Assembly (NCBI RefSeq): GCF_002101675.1
Contig: NZ_LQOY01000067.1
Location: forward strand, 1-46,910
Length of the DNA stretch: 46,910 nucleotides
Direction: 5' to 3'
DNA from: Mycobacterium gordonae
GTDB lineage: Bacteria > Actinomycetota > Actinomycetes > Mycobacteriales > Mycobacteriaceae
In this document: one piece after another, positions 18,843 through 27,674 of the stretch
Layout: each line of letters starts with the position of its first letter
Position numbering within the stretch: position 1 is the first letter of the stretch
Made by a program: the position numbers and the translations under genes
Notes under the pieces: model-generated
The model's database searches: none
What the model was told of the DNA's origin: nothing
What the model saw: the letters and a program-made list of their open reading frames with translations, nothing else

Positions 18843-18894
18843 TGACACCCTGCCGGACCTTACACGCGATGTGAGCGGCGCCATACGCTGGCGC
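18842..18894 (+). promoter_or_regulatory. Outward-facing TTGACA at the IS21 end and a hairpin upstream of the diiron operon
   Basis: The last six bases of the element (18842-18847) are TTGACA, a perfect -35 hexamer pointing out towards the gene at 18933. Outward -35 boxes at the right end are known for IS21-type elements. No strong -10 is seen at 16-19 bases, so activity is uncertain. A stem of GCGCCA (18878-18883) and TGGCGC (18889-18894) with a 5-base loop lies in the leader. Confidence 0.35.
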
Positions 18895-18932
18895 TACGAA
18901 TGGATTAGGTCACTAATGTGAAGGATCACCAC

Positions 18933-20117
18933 ATGACCGAGATGCTGACCCAGATGCAGGCGCTTCCCAGTGAAACTCCGCTCGAAGACGAGGCGTTGGC
19001 GGCTTACGAGAAGAAGTTTCGGGAGGACAACACGATTTGGGCTGAGTTGTTGCAGGAGAACCTCGACCGGCTCGGGCGCGGCTCGTTTTCGCTGCACTGG
19101 ATGAACACCGACAAGGCCAATTGGGGTGTTCGCGCGCGCCCGAGTTCGCGGGGGTTGACCTATACCGACATCAACCGCCCGCCAGCCTACGGCACGCTGC
19201 CCGAGCACACGACGTGGCGCAACTTCGCCCCGCGCGGCTCTGTGCGTGAGCCCTATGTTGACCAGATGCCGACCATCGACGCTTATGACATCCTCGACAA
19301 GAAGGAGGCCTGGGCGGACAACGTCATGACGCTGTATGAGGAGGCCAAGGCACGGCAGTGGAACTCCACCAGCGATATTCCGTGGAACGAGCTGGAGCCC
19401 GCCAGTGAGGATCTGGAGAAGGCGGCGTGCCAGCTGGCTACCTCTTTGACGGAGGTTGAGTTCGTCGCCGGTGACTTTCCGTCGCGGTGGGTGTATCGCA
19501 CCTCACCGGATTTCTACGAGGTTAAGAACTTCCTCGTGACGCAGATGATGGACGAGGCCCGCCACATGGAGGTGTTCCGAAAGCGTGCCCTCGCCGGCGG
19601 GGGAGGCTTGTTGCACGCCAGCCCGGCCCTGGAGTGGGCACTGAAGGCGATCCTCGAGTCGCCGAGCCACACCCAGGGCACGTTCCTGCTGAACGTGCTG
19701 GGCGAAGGGCTTGTCCTTACGATTTTCCGGGCCGGGGAGTACCTGTCCAAGACGCATGTCGACAAGGAGATCTTCCGGCGCTGCATGCAGGACGAGGCCC
19801 GTCACGTGTCGTACGGGACCCTGGAATTGAAGAACTTCCTCGACAGCTCGACTGATCGGGAAAAGGCGCTTTCGGATATGCATCGCTTCGCCGATCTTGG
19901 CGAGCAGATCATCCTCACCGCACTGAGCAGTCCCGGGCTGTTGGAACCGCTGGCCGTTCTTATGGGCGGTGGAGTGGACAAGATCGACGAAGGTATGGAG
20001 GGTGTGTCGTTCCTGTGGGGGACGATTATTGAGGAGTACCTGCAGCGCTGTGAGCGGGCCGGGTTTGACCGTCGCGAGAAGGTGACGATCCCCTTGGAGA
20101 TGCCGTGGACGGCGTAA
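18933..20117 (+). CDS. Ferritin-like putative diiron oxygenase
   Basis: The protein has 394 residues from ATG 18933, preferred because AAGGA lies at 18921-18925; an upstream GTG at 18918 is in frame. Two EARH metal-binding helices are plain: QMMDEARHMEVF (near residue 206) and CMQDEARHVSYG (near 287). A preceding helix with Glu residues (SLTEVEFVAGDF) could supply further ligands. This is the carboxylate-bridged diiron arrangement of the ferritin/ribonucleotide-reductase superfamily, and the role is likely oxygen-dependent hydroxylation or desaturation. It heads an operon with an SCP2-like protein, a ferredoxin and another SCP2 protein, which suggests electron supply and a bound lipid substrate. 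The substrate is unknown. Confidence 0.82.
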   Translation: MTEMLTQMQALPSETPLEDEALAAYEKKFREDNTIWAELLQENLDRLGRGSFSLHWMNTDKANWGVRARPSSRGLTYTDINRPPAYGTLPEHTTWRNFAPRGSVREPYVDQMPTIDAYDILDKKEAWADNVMTLYEEAKARQWNSTSDIPWNELEPASEDLEKAACQLATSLTEVEFVAGDFPSRWVYRTSPDFYEVKNFLVTQMMDEARHMEVFRKRALAGGGGLLHASPALEWALKAILESPSHTQGTFLLNVLGEGLVLTIFRAGEYLSKTHVDKEIFRRCMQDEARHVSYGTLELKNFLDSSTDREKALSDMHRFADLGEQIILTALSSPGLLEPLAVLMGGGVDKIDEGMEGVSFLWGTIIEEYLQRCERAGFDRREKVTIPLEMPWTA

Positions 20118-20557
20118 GTACGAGCGCAGATCTTCCTACCGTTGAGTGGTTCACCAGGCTGGCGGAGGTCAGTAAGGCTGACCTCGCCGAGTTCCGTAAA
20201 CTCGGCGAGGTCGACTGCCGGTTTGCCGTCAACATCTTCGATGGCGGCCCAGATGGGTCTGCGTTGATTGTCCAGCTCACGTTCGACGGCTTCGAGGTGA
20301 GCGAGATCAAAGAGATCAGCGACACAGGGTTGGAGTCGATGGATTTCGTCATCGAAACCGACCGTGATTCGTGGCTGGACATGGTGGACAACATCCGCGC
20401 CGGAGACGGCCGACCGGACCTCGATCACACCCTCAACGCCTTGAGCATGGCGTCGACGCCGATACGGGTCTGGTCATCTGATCCTCTGGGCAAGGACATG
20501 TTTTTCCGCTACAACCAGAGTTTGCAGCATTTCATCAACAAGAGCGCTCGGCTGTGA
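20105..20557 (+). CDS. SCP2-like sterol/lipid-carrier domain protein
   Basis: This small 150-residue protein has the alternating strand/helix pattern of SCP2 domains: FAVNIFDGGPDGSALIVQLTFDG, then SMDFVIETDRDSWLDMVDNI, then a helix with TLNALSMASTPIRVWS. It starts at a GTG at 20105 overlapping the 3' end of the diiron gene by 13 bases, so expression is coupled. SCP2 domains bind sterols, fatty acids or acyl-CoA in a hydrophobic tunnel. Here it could present substrate to the oxygenase (inference). Confidence 0.65.
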   Translation: MDGVSTSADLPTVEWFTRLAEVSKADLAEFRKLGEVDCRFAVNIFDGGPDGSALIVQLTFDGFEVSEIKEISDTGLESMDFVIETDRDSWLDMVDNIRAGDGRPDLDHTLNALSMASTPIRVWSSDPLGKDMFFRYNQSLQHFINKSARL

Positions 20558-20583
20558 GTCGCCGCTGAAGAAAAGGAAAGAGC

Positions 20584-20871
20584 ATGAGCGGCACTCGGCG
20601 AGGCCATTTCTACATCGATGACACGTGCATCGGGTGCGGAGCGTGTGAGCACTCGTGCCCGGGACGGGTCGATGCCATATCCAAGAAGGCCGACGATTTC
20701 CTGGGCCGATTCGTCATCGACCTCGATGAATGCATCGACTGCGGGAAGTGCGTCCCGCTGTGCCCCGTCGATTGTATTCACGACGGGCGGGTCGAGGCGG
20801 CATTTGTCCCGGACAATGGCTACACGAAGATCGGAAAGCTATACGACTGGGCAGCGCGCAAAGATAGCTGA
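20584..20871 (+). CDS. 2[4Fe-4S] ferredoxin
   Basis: The 95-residue protein has two cluster motifs: CIGCGACEHSCP (Cys 15, 18, 21, 25) and CIDCGKCVPLCP (Cys 50, 53, 56, 60), with an extra Cys 64. This is the classical bacterial two-cluster fold. It probably delivers electrons to the neighbouring diiron oxygenase. GAAAAGGAAAG just upstream of the ATG provides the ribosome site. No dedicated ferredoxin reductase gene is in the window. The 279 bases after it hold nothing recognisable apart from the leader of the next gene. Confidence 0.92.
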   Translation: MSGTRRGHFYIDDTCIGCGACEHSCPGRVDAISKKADDFLGRFVIDLDECIDCGKCVPLCPVDCIHDGRVEAAFVPDNGYTKIGKLYDWAARKDS

Positions 20872-21150
20872 TACATCAAAAGATCCAGGAGCTGAGGGAT
20901 TGGCATCAGATTGGTGGCCGGGGCCACGTGTCGCGCGGCCGCTTGGCGCGGAGGTTGATTCTGACCTCTCTGCCAAAATTCGGACAGGCGATAGCTGTGG
21001 CTTCGACCCACAATGTCAGCTGCCGCATGAGCTCCCGCCGCGTCGCCGTCAGCTTTGCCGATCTATCACGACATCATCATCGTGGTTTTTCGGTCAGACC
21101 TCGCGGCGTCCCGACCATCACCACCCCATCAAATGACTAGGAGTTGTGTC

Positions 21151-21558
21151 ATGGGCGTTTTCAAAGACGGCGTCGAGGCAACGAAGTACATTGCCGGGAT
21201 CTTCGAGGAGGCGGTGGACGATGAGTCGATCGCCGATCAACTAGCGGCATCCGGTGTTGTGCTGCAGCTCAACTGCTCTGACCCGGATATCCAGGTTACG
21301 GTCGACATGCCTAATAAGAAGGTGTTCACCGGGAACTGTGACATCAAGCCTACCGTAGCGATGTTCATGACCTCTGACATGGCCAACCGGTTTTGGCAGG
21401 GCAACCTCAATCTCGCTGTCGCGCTGGCCAAAGGCCAGGTCCGCGCCAAGGGGCCGGTTCCAAAGATCCTGAAGCTTATTCCCGTCGCCAAGAAGCTTTT
21501 CCCGCGGTACGAGGAGCTGCTGCGGGCTGAGGGCCGTACTGACCTGCTGGTTGTTTGA
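21151..21558 (+). CDS. SCP2 sterol-binding domain protein
   Basis: This 135-residue protein starts at ATG 21151 with AGGAG at 21139-21143; upstream in-frame starts are not supported. Its core VVLQLNCSDPDIQVTVDMPNKKVF, then TVAMFMTSDMANRFWQGNLNLAVALAKGQVRAKGPVPKIL (long helix and strand) is a clear SCP2 domain. It is the second lipid-carrier gene flanking the ferredoxin and oxygenase. The pair may carry different intermediates of the pathway (inference). Confidence 0.82.
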   Translation: MGVFKDGVEATKYIAGIFEEAVDDESIADQLAASGVVLQLNCSDPDIQVTVDMPNKKVFTGNCDIKPTVAMFMTSDMANRFWQGNLNLAVALAKGQVRAKGPVPKILKLIPVAKKLFPRYEELLRAEGRTDLLVV

Positions 21559-21885
21559 CGCGCGTCGACAAGTCGTCAAGCTGTATGGCGTACATCAAGC
21601 TCCTCGAGCGTAGATGTTCGAACGGGCCGGATAAGCGTCGGCCTGGTCGCTGCGACCGGCGTCTTGGTCCGCGCCGCACTTGAAGCCCTGCGCTACTAGG
21701 GTCCTGCGTCTGAAACCCGTTTACGGGTGTGGGGCAGGATTTCGTCGGGGTCATTTTCCATACCTGGGACTGTCTGAACAACGGTGGATCTGATCTTGGT
21801 CTGACACGCCGGGCGTGAGCTTGGCGGGAAGGACTGATGATGTCGGAAACACTCGACTTCGGAATGGCCATTGATCGTCAGCAGA
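21559..21885. other. Convergent intergenic region, no recognisable gene
   Basis: This 327-base gap lies between the plus-strand SCP2 gene and the minus-strand SDR. I saw no coding remnant, RNA gene or clear terminator hairpin. Confidence 0.5.
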
Positions 21886-22839
21886 CTACTTTCCCGTGCT
21901 GACGACCGACGCCGCCGAATCGGCTCGACGGGGGACAAGTTTGTCCTGGTTCGTGGCGCGCTGGGTGCTCAACAGGCGAGTGCCCAGCCGCTGCAACGCC
22001 TCCACTGAGAATGGTTGTGTCATACGGCGGTTGACAGCGGGGGCAATGCGGAGCATGAAATAGCCCAGCCAGGCCTCGGTGCGCACCGGTACGACCGCGA
22101 GATCAAACCGTACAGCACGCACGGCGGCGCGAGCGACGAGGTCGGGACTCATCGGTGAGATCGGAAACTTCTCGCCAAATTCCTGGAGCTTCTTGGTGAA
22201 CTGTTTTCCTTGTTCGATCAGTTCGTGGTTGACGCCGACAACCACCGCGCGATCACCTATATTGGTATTGATCACACCCGGGCATATCGCGCTGACGCCG
22301 ATGCCTTTCGGTCCGAGCTCGAGCCGCAGGCATTCGGTCAGCATCTTCACGCCCGCTTTGGAAACCGAGTACGGCGACATAACCGGGGTGGGCGTGAATG
22401 CCGCCGCCGAGGCGATATTGACGATATGGCCACCGCCGTGTTCAACCATCTGGGCGCCGAAGAAACGGCACCCATGAACGACGCCCATTAGGTTCACACC
22501 GAGTTGGCGTTCCCAATCCGACGGACGCAGCTCTAAGAACGGGCCGCCCACCAAGATTCCTGCGTTATTGACCAGCACATCGGCGTATCCGTAATCGGCT
22601 AACACGCTGCGAGCGAGCGCCTCCCAGGCATCGGGGTCGATAACATCCAATTGCGCCGCCGACGCGCTGCGGGCATGACCACGGATCATCGCCGTGGTCG
22701 CTTGTGCCGCATCCAGATCGATGTCGGACACCACGACATGGGCGCCGAGCTTGGCAAACCTGATCGCTGTCGCCCGGCCAATACCGCTTGCAGCCCCGGT
22801 GACCACCACCACGCGTGGACGCAACCGATTGACCTTCAC
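21886..22839 (-). CDS. Short-chain dehydrogenase/reductase
   Basis: This 317-residue SDR has the nucleotide motif VVVVTGAASGIGRA (about residues 10-23) and VSDIDLD after the second strand. NNAG lies near 92-95, IASAAAF is the Ser strand, and the active-site YSVSK lies near 158. The extended C-terminus (VEAWLGYFMLRIAP and the tail) matches lipid-linked mycobacterial SDRs. It overlaps the start of the flavin monooxygenase by 4 bases (ATGA). It likely interconverts an alcohol and a ketone next to a Baeyer-Villiger oxygenation step. Confidence 0.88.
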   Translation of the reverse strand: MKVNRLRPRVVVVTGAASGIGRATAIRFAKLGAHVVVSDIDLDAAQATTAMIRGHARSASAAQLDVIDPDAWEALARSVLADYGYADVLVNNAGILVGGPFLELRPSDWERQLGVNLMGVVHGCRFFGAQMVEHGGGHIVNIASAAAFTPTPVMSPYSVSKAGVKMLTECLRLELGPKGIGVSAICPGVINTNIGDRAVVVGVNHELIEQGKQFTKKLQEFGEKFPISPMSPDLVARAAVRAVRFDLAVVPVRTEAWLGYFMLRIAPAVNRRMTQPFSVEALQRLGTRLLSTQRATNQDKLVPRRADSAASVVSTGK

Positions 22840-24464
22840 GCGTTCTCCTTCCTCATGGCCCCGATCGCACCCGGAAGCTTAACGCCCGTACTGTAGCGGT
22901 AGACATCAAGGTTGTAATGTCGGTTCTGCCAATACATTTCGCCATGCGTCGACGGCCGAAACGGTGAATCGCCCTGGCTGTTGATATAGTAGGTATTCGA
23001 ATCCGCGCAGGTCGGAGTGAACAGAAAGTTCTTTTCCTGGCGCTTCAAACACTTCCGGAAATACTCGTCGTGGACTTCCTGACGTATCTCGCAGACCGTC
23101 GCGCCGCAGCGCTTCGCCTCGGCTATAGCGCGGCTCAGATGAGCCGACGTCGCTTCGATCATCCACAGATATGATCCCAGCACGAAGCCATAAGGCCCAG
23201 TGATGGAGAACATGTTCGGAAATTTGGGAACAGACACGCCTTGATACGACTGGTATCTCTGCTCATACCAGAACCGCCCGAGATCGATGCCGTCGCGCCC
23301 GATGACGGGAAAGGGTGGCACTGCACCCGTATCCCACAGCTTGAACCCGGTCGCGCATATCAACACGTCGACCTCGTGCTCTACACCATCCACTGTCCGC
23401 ACCCCCTTCCTGGTTATGCACTCGATCGCATCGGTGACCAGGCTGACATCTTCGCGGTTGAATGTGCGGAGGTAGTCGTTTGACATCGATGGGCGCTTGC
23501 AGCCCAAGCCATAGTGTGGGATCAGCTTCTCCCGAATTACTGGATCCTCGATTTGCCGACGCATCCAGCGGCGTGTAGCTAGCTCGAGCAGCTGGCGAGT
23601 CCCGTTCACTAGCCACCCTGGACCGACCCACATCCCCGCCATCCCGATCTCAGTTGCGACAGTGCCCACCGTGCGGATAGCCGAGCGGATTCGTTTACGG
23701 CCCAGGACCCATCGGCCGACGGACTTGATCTCCATATCCGGTTTGGGGAACACCCAGATCGGCGTTCGCTGGAAGACGGTCAGATGTTCGACCTCGTCAA
23801 CGATGGCCGGGACAAGCTGGAGCGCCGTGGCGCCCGTGCCGATCACCGCGACGCGCTTACCGGCCAGCACCACGTCGTGATCCCATAGCGCGGTGTGCAC
23901 GAGCGCACCCCCGTACTCGTCCAAACCTGGGATATCGGGCATCTTCGGGCGTTCCAGGCCGCCGACCGCCATTACGACATATCGGCTCGTGATCTCCTGG
24001 TTGCCGGCGGCGGTCAATCGCCATAGACTGTTGTGCTCATCAAACACCGCCGAGGCGACGGTGGTGTTCAACCGAAGCTTCTCACGCAGGCCGTATTGGT
24101 CCACGACGTCATCGGCGTAATCCCGAAGCTCGTCACCCGGAGCGAAGATCCGCGACCAATCACCGCGCTGCTCGTAGGAAAAGCTGTAGACAAACGACGG
24201 AATATCCACCGCCACACCCGGATATGTGTTCGCATGCCAGGTGCCGCCCACCCGATCCCACTTGTCGACGATGACAAAGTCGTGAATACCTCTCCGTTGC
24301 AAGGCGATACCGGCGCCGATACCGCCGAACCCAGCGCCCACAATGACGACGTCATGGTCAGGAGTGACACGCTCGGCAGCAGGTAACTGTTCAATCTCGA
24401 CTTTTGTACTCAATTCGGGCTCGCCGGACTTGCTGCTACTTTTGGTAACCCACAAGGGTGCCAT
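22836..24464 (-). CDS. Baeyer-Villiger-type flavin monooxygenase
   Basis: The protein has up to 542 residues. The FAD Rossmann motif VVIVGAGFGGIGAG is near residues 39-52, followed by GGTWHANTYPGVAVDIPS. A second nucleotide motif is VAVIGTGATALQ (near 208). The type I BVMO fingerprint FxGxxxHxxxW is present as YGGALVHTALW, with Tyr for Phe. Such enzymes convert ketones to esters using NADPH and oxygen. The N-terminal about 20 residues overlap the upstream diiron gene by 29 bases, so the true start may be a later codon near 24410. It sits between the SDR and two diiron hydrolase-like genes on the same strand. Confidence 0.88.
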   Translation of the reverse strand: MAPLWVTKSSSKSGEPELSTKVEIEQLPAAERVTPDHDVVIVGAGFGGIGAGIALQRRGIHDFVIVDKWDRVGGTWHANTYPGVAVDIPSFVYSFSYEQRGDWSRIFAPGDELRDYADDVVDQYGLREKLRLNTTVASAVFDEHNSLWRLTAAGNQEITSRYVVMAVGGLERPKMPDIPGLDEYGGALVHTALWDHDVVLAGKRVAVIGTGATALQLVPAIVDEVEHLTVFQRTPIWVFPKPDMEIKSVGRWVLGRKRIRSAIRTVGTVATEIGMAGMWVGPGWLVNGTRQLLELATRRWMRRQIEDPVIREKLIPHYGLGCKRPSMSNDYLRTFNREDVSLVTDAIECITRKGVRTVDGVEHEVDVLICATGFKLWDTGAVPPFPVIGRDGIDLGRFWYEQRYQSYQGVSVPKFPNMFSITGPYGFVLGSYLWMIEATSAHLSRAIAEAKRCGATVCEIRQEVHDEYFRKCLKRQEKNFLFTPTCADSNTYYINSQGDSPFRPSTHGEMYWQNRHYNLDVYRYSTGVKLPGAIGAMRKENA

Positions 24465-25341
24465 GGGTCCCGAACAGTTCCTGCTGCCACTTGTTCAGCA
24501 GCGCACGGGTGTCGACATCGTCGGGATGAAAGCCGGGTTTCATGTAGATGCGCAGGTCGGCCATCAAACCCTTGAGCAGCGGGCCTCGAAACACAGCACG
24601 CGCTTGACGCGTCACTTTGATCGGATGCCACCCTTTAGGGTCCGTCGCGATGGACAGCAACACGCCGATCGTTATCACCGGGATGGCCAGAACGTATAAA
24701 ACCCCCATCACACCGATGCGAAGCCACTCCGGCCCGCGGACCGACCGGTAAACGTCGAAGGCAACCGATTTGTGCTCCAGCTCTTCCACCGCGTGCCAGT
24801 TGAGCAGGTTTCGCACCTCGGGATCACCAGGGATCTTCTGTAACTCCTCGCCTAGCATTCGCTCAGCCAGCGTGGCAGTGAAGTGTTCAGCCGCTGCAGT
24901 GACCGCCAGGGGTACCCGCGCGGGCAGCAGGTTTTCGATCCGCACCAACAGCCGCTGCCGCCGACTATTGGCATCGAACATGAAAAAACTGACCAGGGGA
25001 TAGCCCCTGTCCACCAATTGCTCGTTGAGCCGGCGGTGTTCCTGCCCATGCACCGACTCCTGACCAATGAATCCGGCCACCCGCTTCTTTAACTCCGGAT
25101 CGGTCACCCGATCGGCGAAGCGCCGGACCGACCTGATAAATAATTCCTCGCCGGGCGGAAATATGCCCGACAGCAACGCCACAAGGTGGCTAAGCACGAT
25201 GTCGCCCTCAACGAAGTGACGCTGCATCGGCTGCGGATCACCGAATGAGAACCGAATCCGGCGAGTTTTCGGATACGCCTTTTTTGCTGGTCTTTCCGGT
25301 GCCATTCCTGTGTTCGCAACTGCTGCGTGACTAGCTACCAT
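24436..25341 (-). CDS. PF10118-type metal-dependent hydrolase family (putative diiron protein)
   Basis: The 301-residue protein belongs to the family annotated as predicted metal-dependent hydrolase. It has GEELFIRSVRRFAD (about residues 63-76), GQESVHGQEHRRLN (about 91-104), AAEHFTATLAER and WHAVEELEHKSVAFDVY. These Glu/His positions form a ferritin-like metal site. A hydrophobic helix (LYVLAIPVITIGVLLSIA) near 225 suggests membrane association. The biochemical activity of the family is not established. It is a tandem paralogue of the next gene, 33 bases apart. Confidence 0.82.
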   Translation of the reverse strand: MVASHAAVANTGMAPERPAKKAYPKTRRIRFSFGDPQPMQRHFVEGDIVLSHLVALLSGIFPPGEELFIRSVRRFADRVTDPELKKRVAGFIGQESVHGQEHRRLNEQLVDRGYPLVSFFMFDANSRRQRLLVRIENLLPARVPLAVTAAAEHFTATLAERMLGEELQKIPGDPEVRNLLNWHAVEELEHKSVAFDVYRSVRGPEWLRIGVMGVLYVLAIPVITIGVLLSIATDPKGWHPIKVTRQARAVFRGPLLKGLMADLRIYMKPGFHPDDVDTRALLNKWQQELFGTHGTLVGYQK

Positions 25342-25374
25342 GACACTCTCCTTTGTTTTGAGTGTGGTGGTCGG

Positions 25375-26265
25375 TCACTTCAGGTAGCCGACCAGGGCCC
25401 CCTCGGTGCCGAAGAGTTCCTCCTGCCATTGCTCCAGCAACGCGTTGGTGTCGATGTCGTCGGGATGAAATCCCGGTCGCAGGTATTGCCTGAGCTCTGG
25501 GATCACGCCACGAAGAATGGGGCCGCGGTAGAGCCGATAGGTCTCACGCACCAGTCGCACTGGCTGACGGCGCGCTTCGGGATCCCGCGCCACCGAACAA
25601 GCCAGTACGGCGGTTATGAGGAGGAGCAGAAGGGGGATCATTACCGCCATCACACGTCGACGCACCCGCTCGGTACCCCGCACCGAGCGGAATACATCAA
25701 AGGCAACCGACTTGTGCTCAAGTTCCTCCAGCGCATGCCAGTTCAGCAGGTTCCACACCTCCGCATCACCCGGGATCGCCTGGATCTCCTCATCGCCGAG
25801 CAGCCGCTCAGCAAGTACGGCGGTGAAGTGTTCTGCGGCTGCTGTCACCGCCAGCGGAATCCGGGCCGGCAGCACCTCCTCGATGCGTTTCACCCAATCA
25901 ACAAACTTTTCGGAATCCCACCACCCAATCGGATACCCCATGTCAACGAGCTTGTCATTGAGCGCCCGATGCTGCTGGCCATGCACCGATTCCTGACCGA
26001 TAAACCCGGCCACCCGCTTCTTCAACCCAGGGTCGGCGATCTCATCGGCAAACCGGCGCACCGACCGAATGAACAACTCCTCCCCCGGCGGGAACGACCC
26101 CGACAAGTTCGCCAGAAAGTGGCTGAAGATGATGTCGTCGTTAACGAAATACTTGCTGCCCTGGGCAAACGGGAAACGTATCCGCCGGGTCGTCGGATAC
26201 CGAGACCCCTCACTCACCGCATTTGCAGTGGTCGCTGCCTCTTGCACTATGTGGTCGCTCGTCAT
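25375..26265 (-). CDS. PF10118-type metal-dependent hydrolase family, tandem paralogue
   Basis: The 296-residue protein has the same motifs as its neighbour: GEELFIRSVRRFAD, GQESVHGQQHRALN, AAEHFTAVLAER, WHALEELEHKSVAFDVF. It also has a hydrophobic helix (MIPLLLLLITAVLA). Its codons for about residues 43-148 (25821-26139) recur almost unchanged at 43360-43678 within a pseudogene, 316 of 319 bases identical. It likely shares a transcript with the paralogue, the flavin monooxygenase and the SDR downstream. Confidence 0.83.
   Translation of the reverse strand: MTSDHIVQEAATTANAVSEGSRYPTTRRIRFPFAQGSKYFVNDDIIFSHFLANLSGSFPPGEELFIRSVRRFADEIADPGLKKRVAGFIGQESVHGQQHRALNDKLVDMGYPIGWWDSEKFVDWVKRIEEVLPARIPLAVTAAAEHFTAVLAERLLGDEEIQAIPGDAEVWNLLNWHALEELEHKSVAFDVFRSVRGTERVRRRVMAVMIPLLLLLITAVLACSVARDPEARRQPVRLVRETYRLYRGPILRGVIPELRQYLRPGFHPDDIDTNALLEQWQEELFGTEGALVGYLK
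25821..26139 (-). repeat. 319-bp direct repeat, copy A (inside the intact hydrolase-family gene)
   Basis: By eye it matches 43360-43678 at all but three positions (a cluster at about 26031-26042). Both copies are in the same orientation, 17,539 bases apart. Homology beyond the upstream-side edge drops abruptly to a weaker, paralogue-like level. Confidence 0.95.
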
Positions 26266-26810
26266 AACAAGATACCCCTTCCTCGAACACCCGGTTTCCG
26301 ATACCGACAGTACTAGGTGTTTAGTGAGACGTTACTGCGGATCGACAGGGCGCGCAAGACTCCGCAATGACGTGTAGAAGCGCTGCGTTTGAGAGCCGCA
26401 TCACACCGCCGCGTACGCTGTCACCTCCACGACTCCTGCCTTTAAACTGTTTTGACAATCGGCCCAAACCGCAGTACATAGTACTAGTCGTTACGTATAC
26501 TGTTTGTTCGGAAAATTGCTTACTCGGAAGCAGGGAGCGTTCAAGCTGGATACCGGCATCGAGGCTCTCAGCAACCACTCGTACGGCGCGTAACAGGGAG
26601 GCTCGCGTTTCATGTTCCGGGATACCTAGCGGTTCTAGCTGCTCTACGGGCGCCTGTGGCGACGGTGAACATCCCGGACGGGATTGGCACCCAGCGCCAT
26701 GCCGTGTAGTGCAGTGGACTCTGGTTGTTACAGAAGAGGATGGGGGCGGTGTCAACGATCTGCGGAACCGGCCGTCGGCCAGTCCAAATACATTCGGAGG
26801 CGATCAGTTT
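26266..26810. promoter_or_regulatory. Divergent intergenic region between the hydrolase-family gene and an SDR
   Basis: These 545 bases are without a convincing gene. 26281-26374 aligns with 43827-43920, upstream of the decayed paralogue. The shared block includes GATACCGACAGTAC at 26300-26313 (GATACTGACAGTAC in the other copy), a candidate regulator site or promoter. A perfect palindrome TAGTACTA lies at 26479-26486 with GTATAC at 26495-26500, possibly the SDR operator. The SDR ribosome site GGAGG is at 26796-26800. Confidence 0.4.
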
Positions 26811-27674
26811 ATGAAGGACTTCACCAATAAAGTGGCAGTAATCACCGGCGCTGGCTCAGGTATCGGCCGTAACCTGGCGTTGAGCTTGGCTGAACAGGGG
26901 GCGCAGCTGGCGCTGTCGGACATCGATACGAGCGCGCTGGCCGATACCGCTGGTCGATGCGAGAAGGTCGGAGCTAAGGCGGTGCCGTTCGAGCTCGATG
27001 TAGCCCAACGGCCGGCAGTTTACGAACACGCAAAGAATGTCGTCAGTGAATTCGGCAGAGTGAACCTTGTTTTCAACAACGCGGGTGTGGCACTCTCGGC
27101 CGACGTGGCCGACATGGATTGGGACGACTTCGAGTGGCTGATGGGCATCAACTTTTGGGGGGTGGCCCATGGCACCAAGGCATTCATGCCGCACCTGATC
27201 GCGTCCGGCGATGGCCACATCGTCAATGTGTCATCGGTTTTCGGGTTCGTCGGGATTCCGTCACAAAGCGCCTACAATGCCGCCAAATTCGCCGTCCGCG
27301 GCTTCACCGAGGCCCTACGCCAAGAACTCCGGGCCGCCAGGCATCCGGTAGGTGTGACCTGCGTTCACCCGGGCGGGGTGAAGACCAACATCGCCGGTCA
27401 CGCCCGAGGGCTGCCCGACGGCTCGGACCCCGAAACGCTTAGCCGCCTTTTCCATAGGATCGCGTTCACCAGCCCCGAATCAGCCTCGAGGGCGATACTG
27501 CGTGGGGTCAAGAAGAATAAGCCGCGGGTGCTGATCGGTCCTGACGCAAGAGTTTTCGATGCCATTCCCCGAATCCTCGGCCCTCGCTACGAGGACATCA
27601 TGGCGTCGTTCTATCGCACCGGGCGCTACGGTGCGGGGCGTCGACTCGCCGAACGCCTCGGCCTGCCCAGGTAG
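26811..27674 (+). CDS. Short-chain dehydrogenase/reductase
   Basis: This 287-residue SDR has VAVITGAGSGIGRN (about residues 8-21), NNAG (near 91), NVSSVFGF (the catalytic Ser strand) and YNAAKFAVRGF (Tyr near 159, Lys four on). The C-terminal helix region with FYRTGRYGAGRRLAERLG is typical of mycobacterial SDRs that accompany lipid oxidation. The start at 26811 is set by GGAGG upstream, although the frame is open much further 5'. It is divergent from the hydrolase/BVMO operon and convergent with the AurF-like gene. Confidence 0.88.
   Translation: MKDFTNKVAVITGAGSGIGRNLALSLAEQGAQLALSDIDTSALADTAGRCEKVGAKAVPFELDVAQRPAVYEHAKNVVSEFGRVNLVFNNAGVALSADVADMDWDDFEWLMGINFWGVAHGTKAFMPHLIASGDGHIVNVSSVFGFVGIPSQSAYNAAKFAVRGFTEALRQELRAARHPVGVTCVHPGGVKTNIAGHARGLPDGSDPETLSRLFHRIAFTSPESASRAILRGVKKNKPRVLIGPDARVFDAIPRILGPRYEDIMASFYRTGRYGAGRRLAERLGLPR

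Larger units (their letters stand above)
12170..18847 (+). mobile_element. IS21-family insertion sequence (istA-istB), itself split by a Tn554-like element
   Basis: The element begins TGCCCGTGGCC at 12170 and ends GGCCATTGACA at 18847. The ends form inverted repeats sharing GGCC and AGTCCCC blocks. Flanking CCCTGC at 12164-12169 and again at 18848-18853 is a 6-bp target-site duplication, inside the 4-8 bp range usual for this family. Without the 4.1-kb inner insertion the element would be about 2.54 kb, a normal IS21 size. It lies between the carboxylesterase/fadD scrap and the diiron-protein operon. Confidence 0.9.

Noticed and set aside
26321..26755. Possible regulator on the minus strand in the 26266-26810 gap
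   Set aside because: The 144-residue frame has a short stretch vaguely like a TetR first helix (HETRASLLRAVRVVAES) but no helix-turn-helix and no plausible end.
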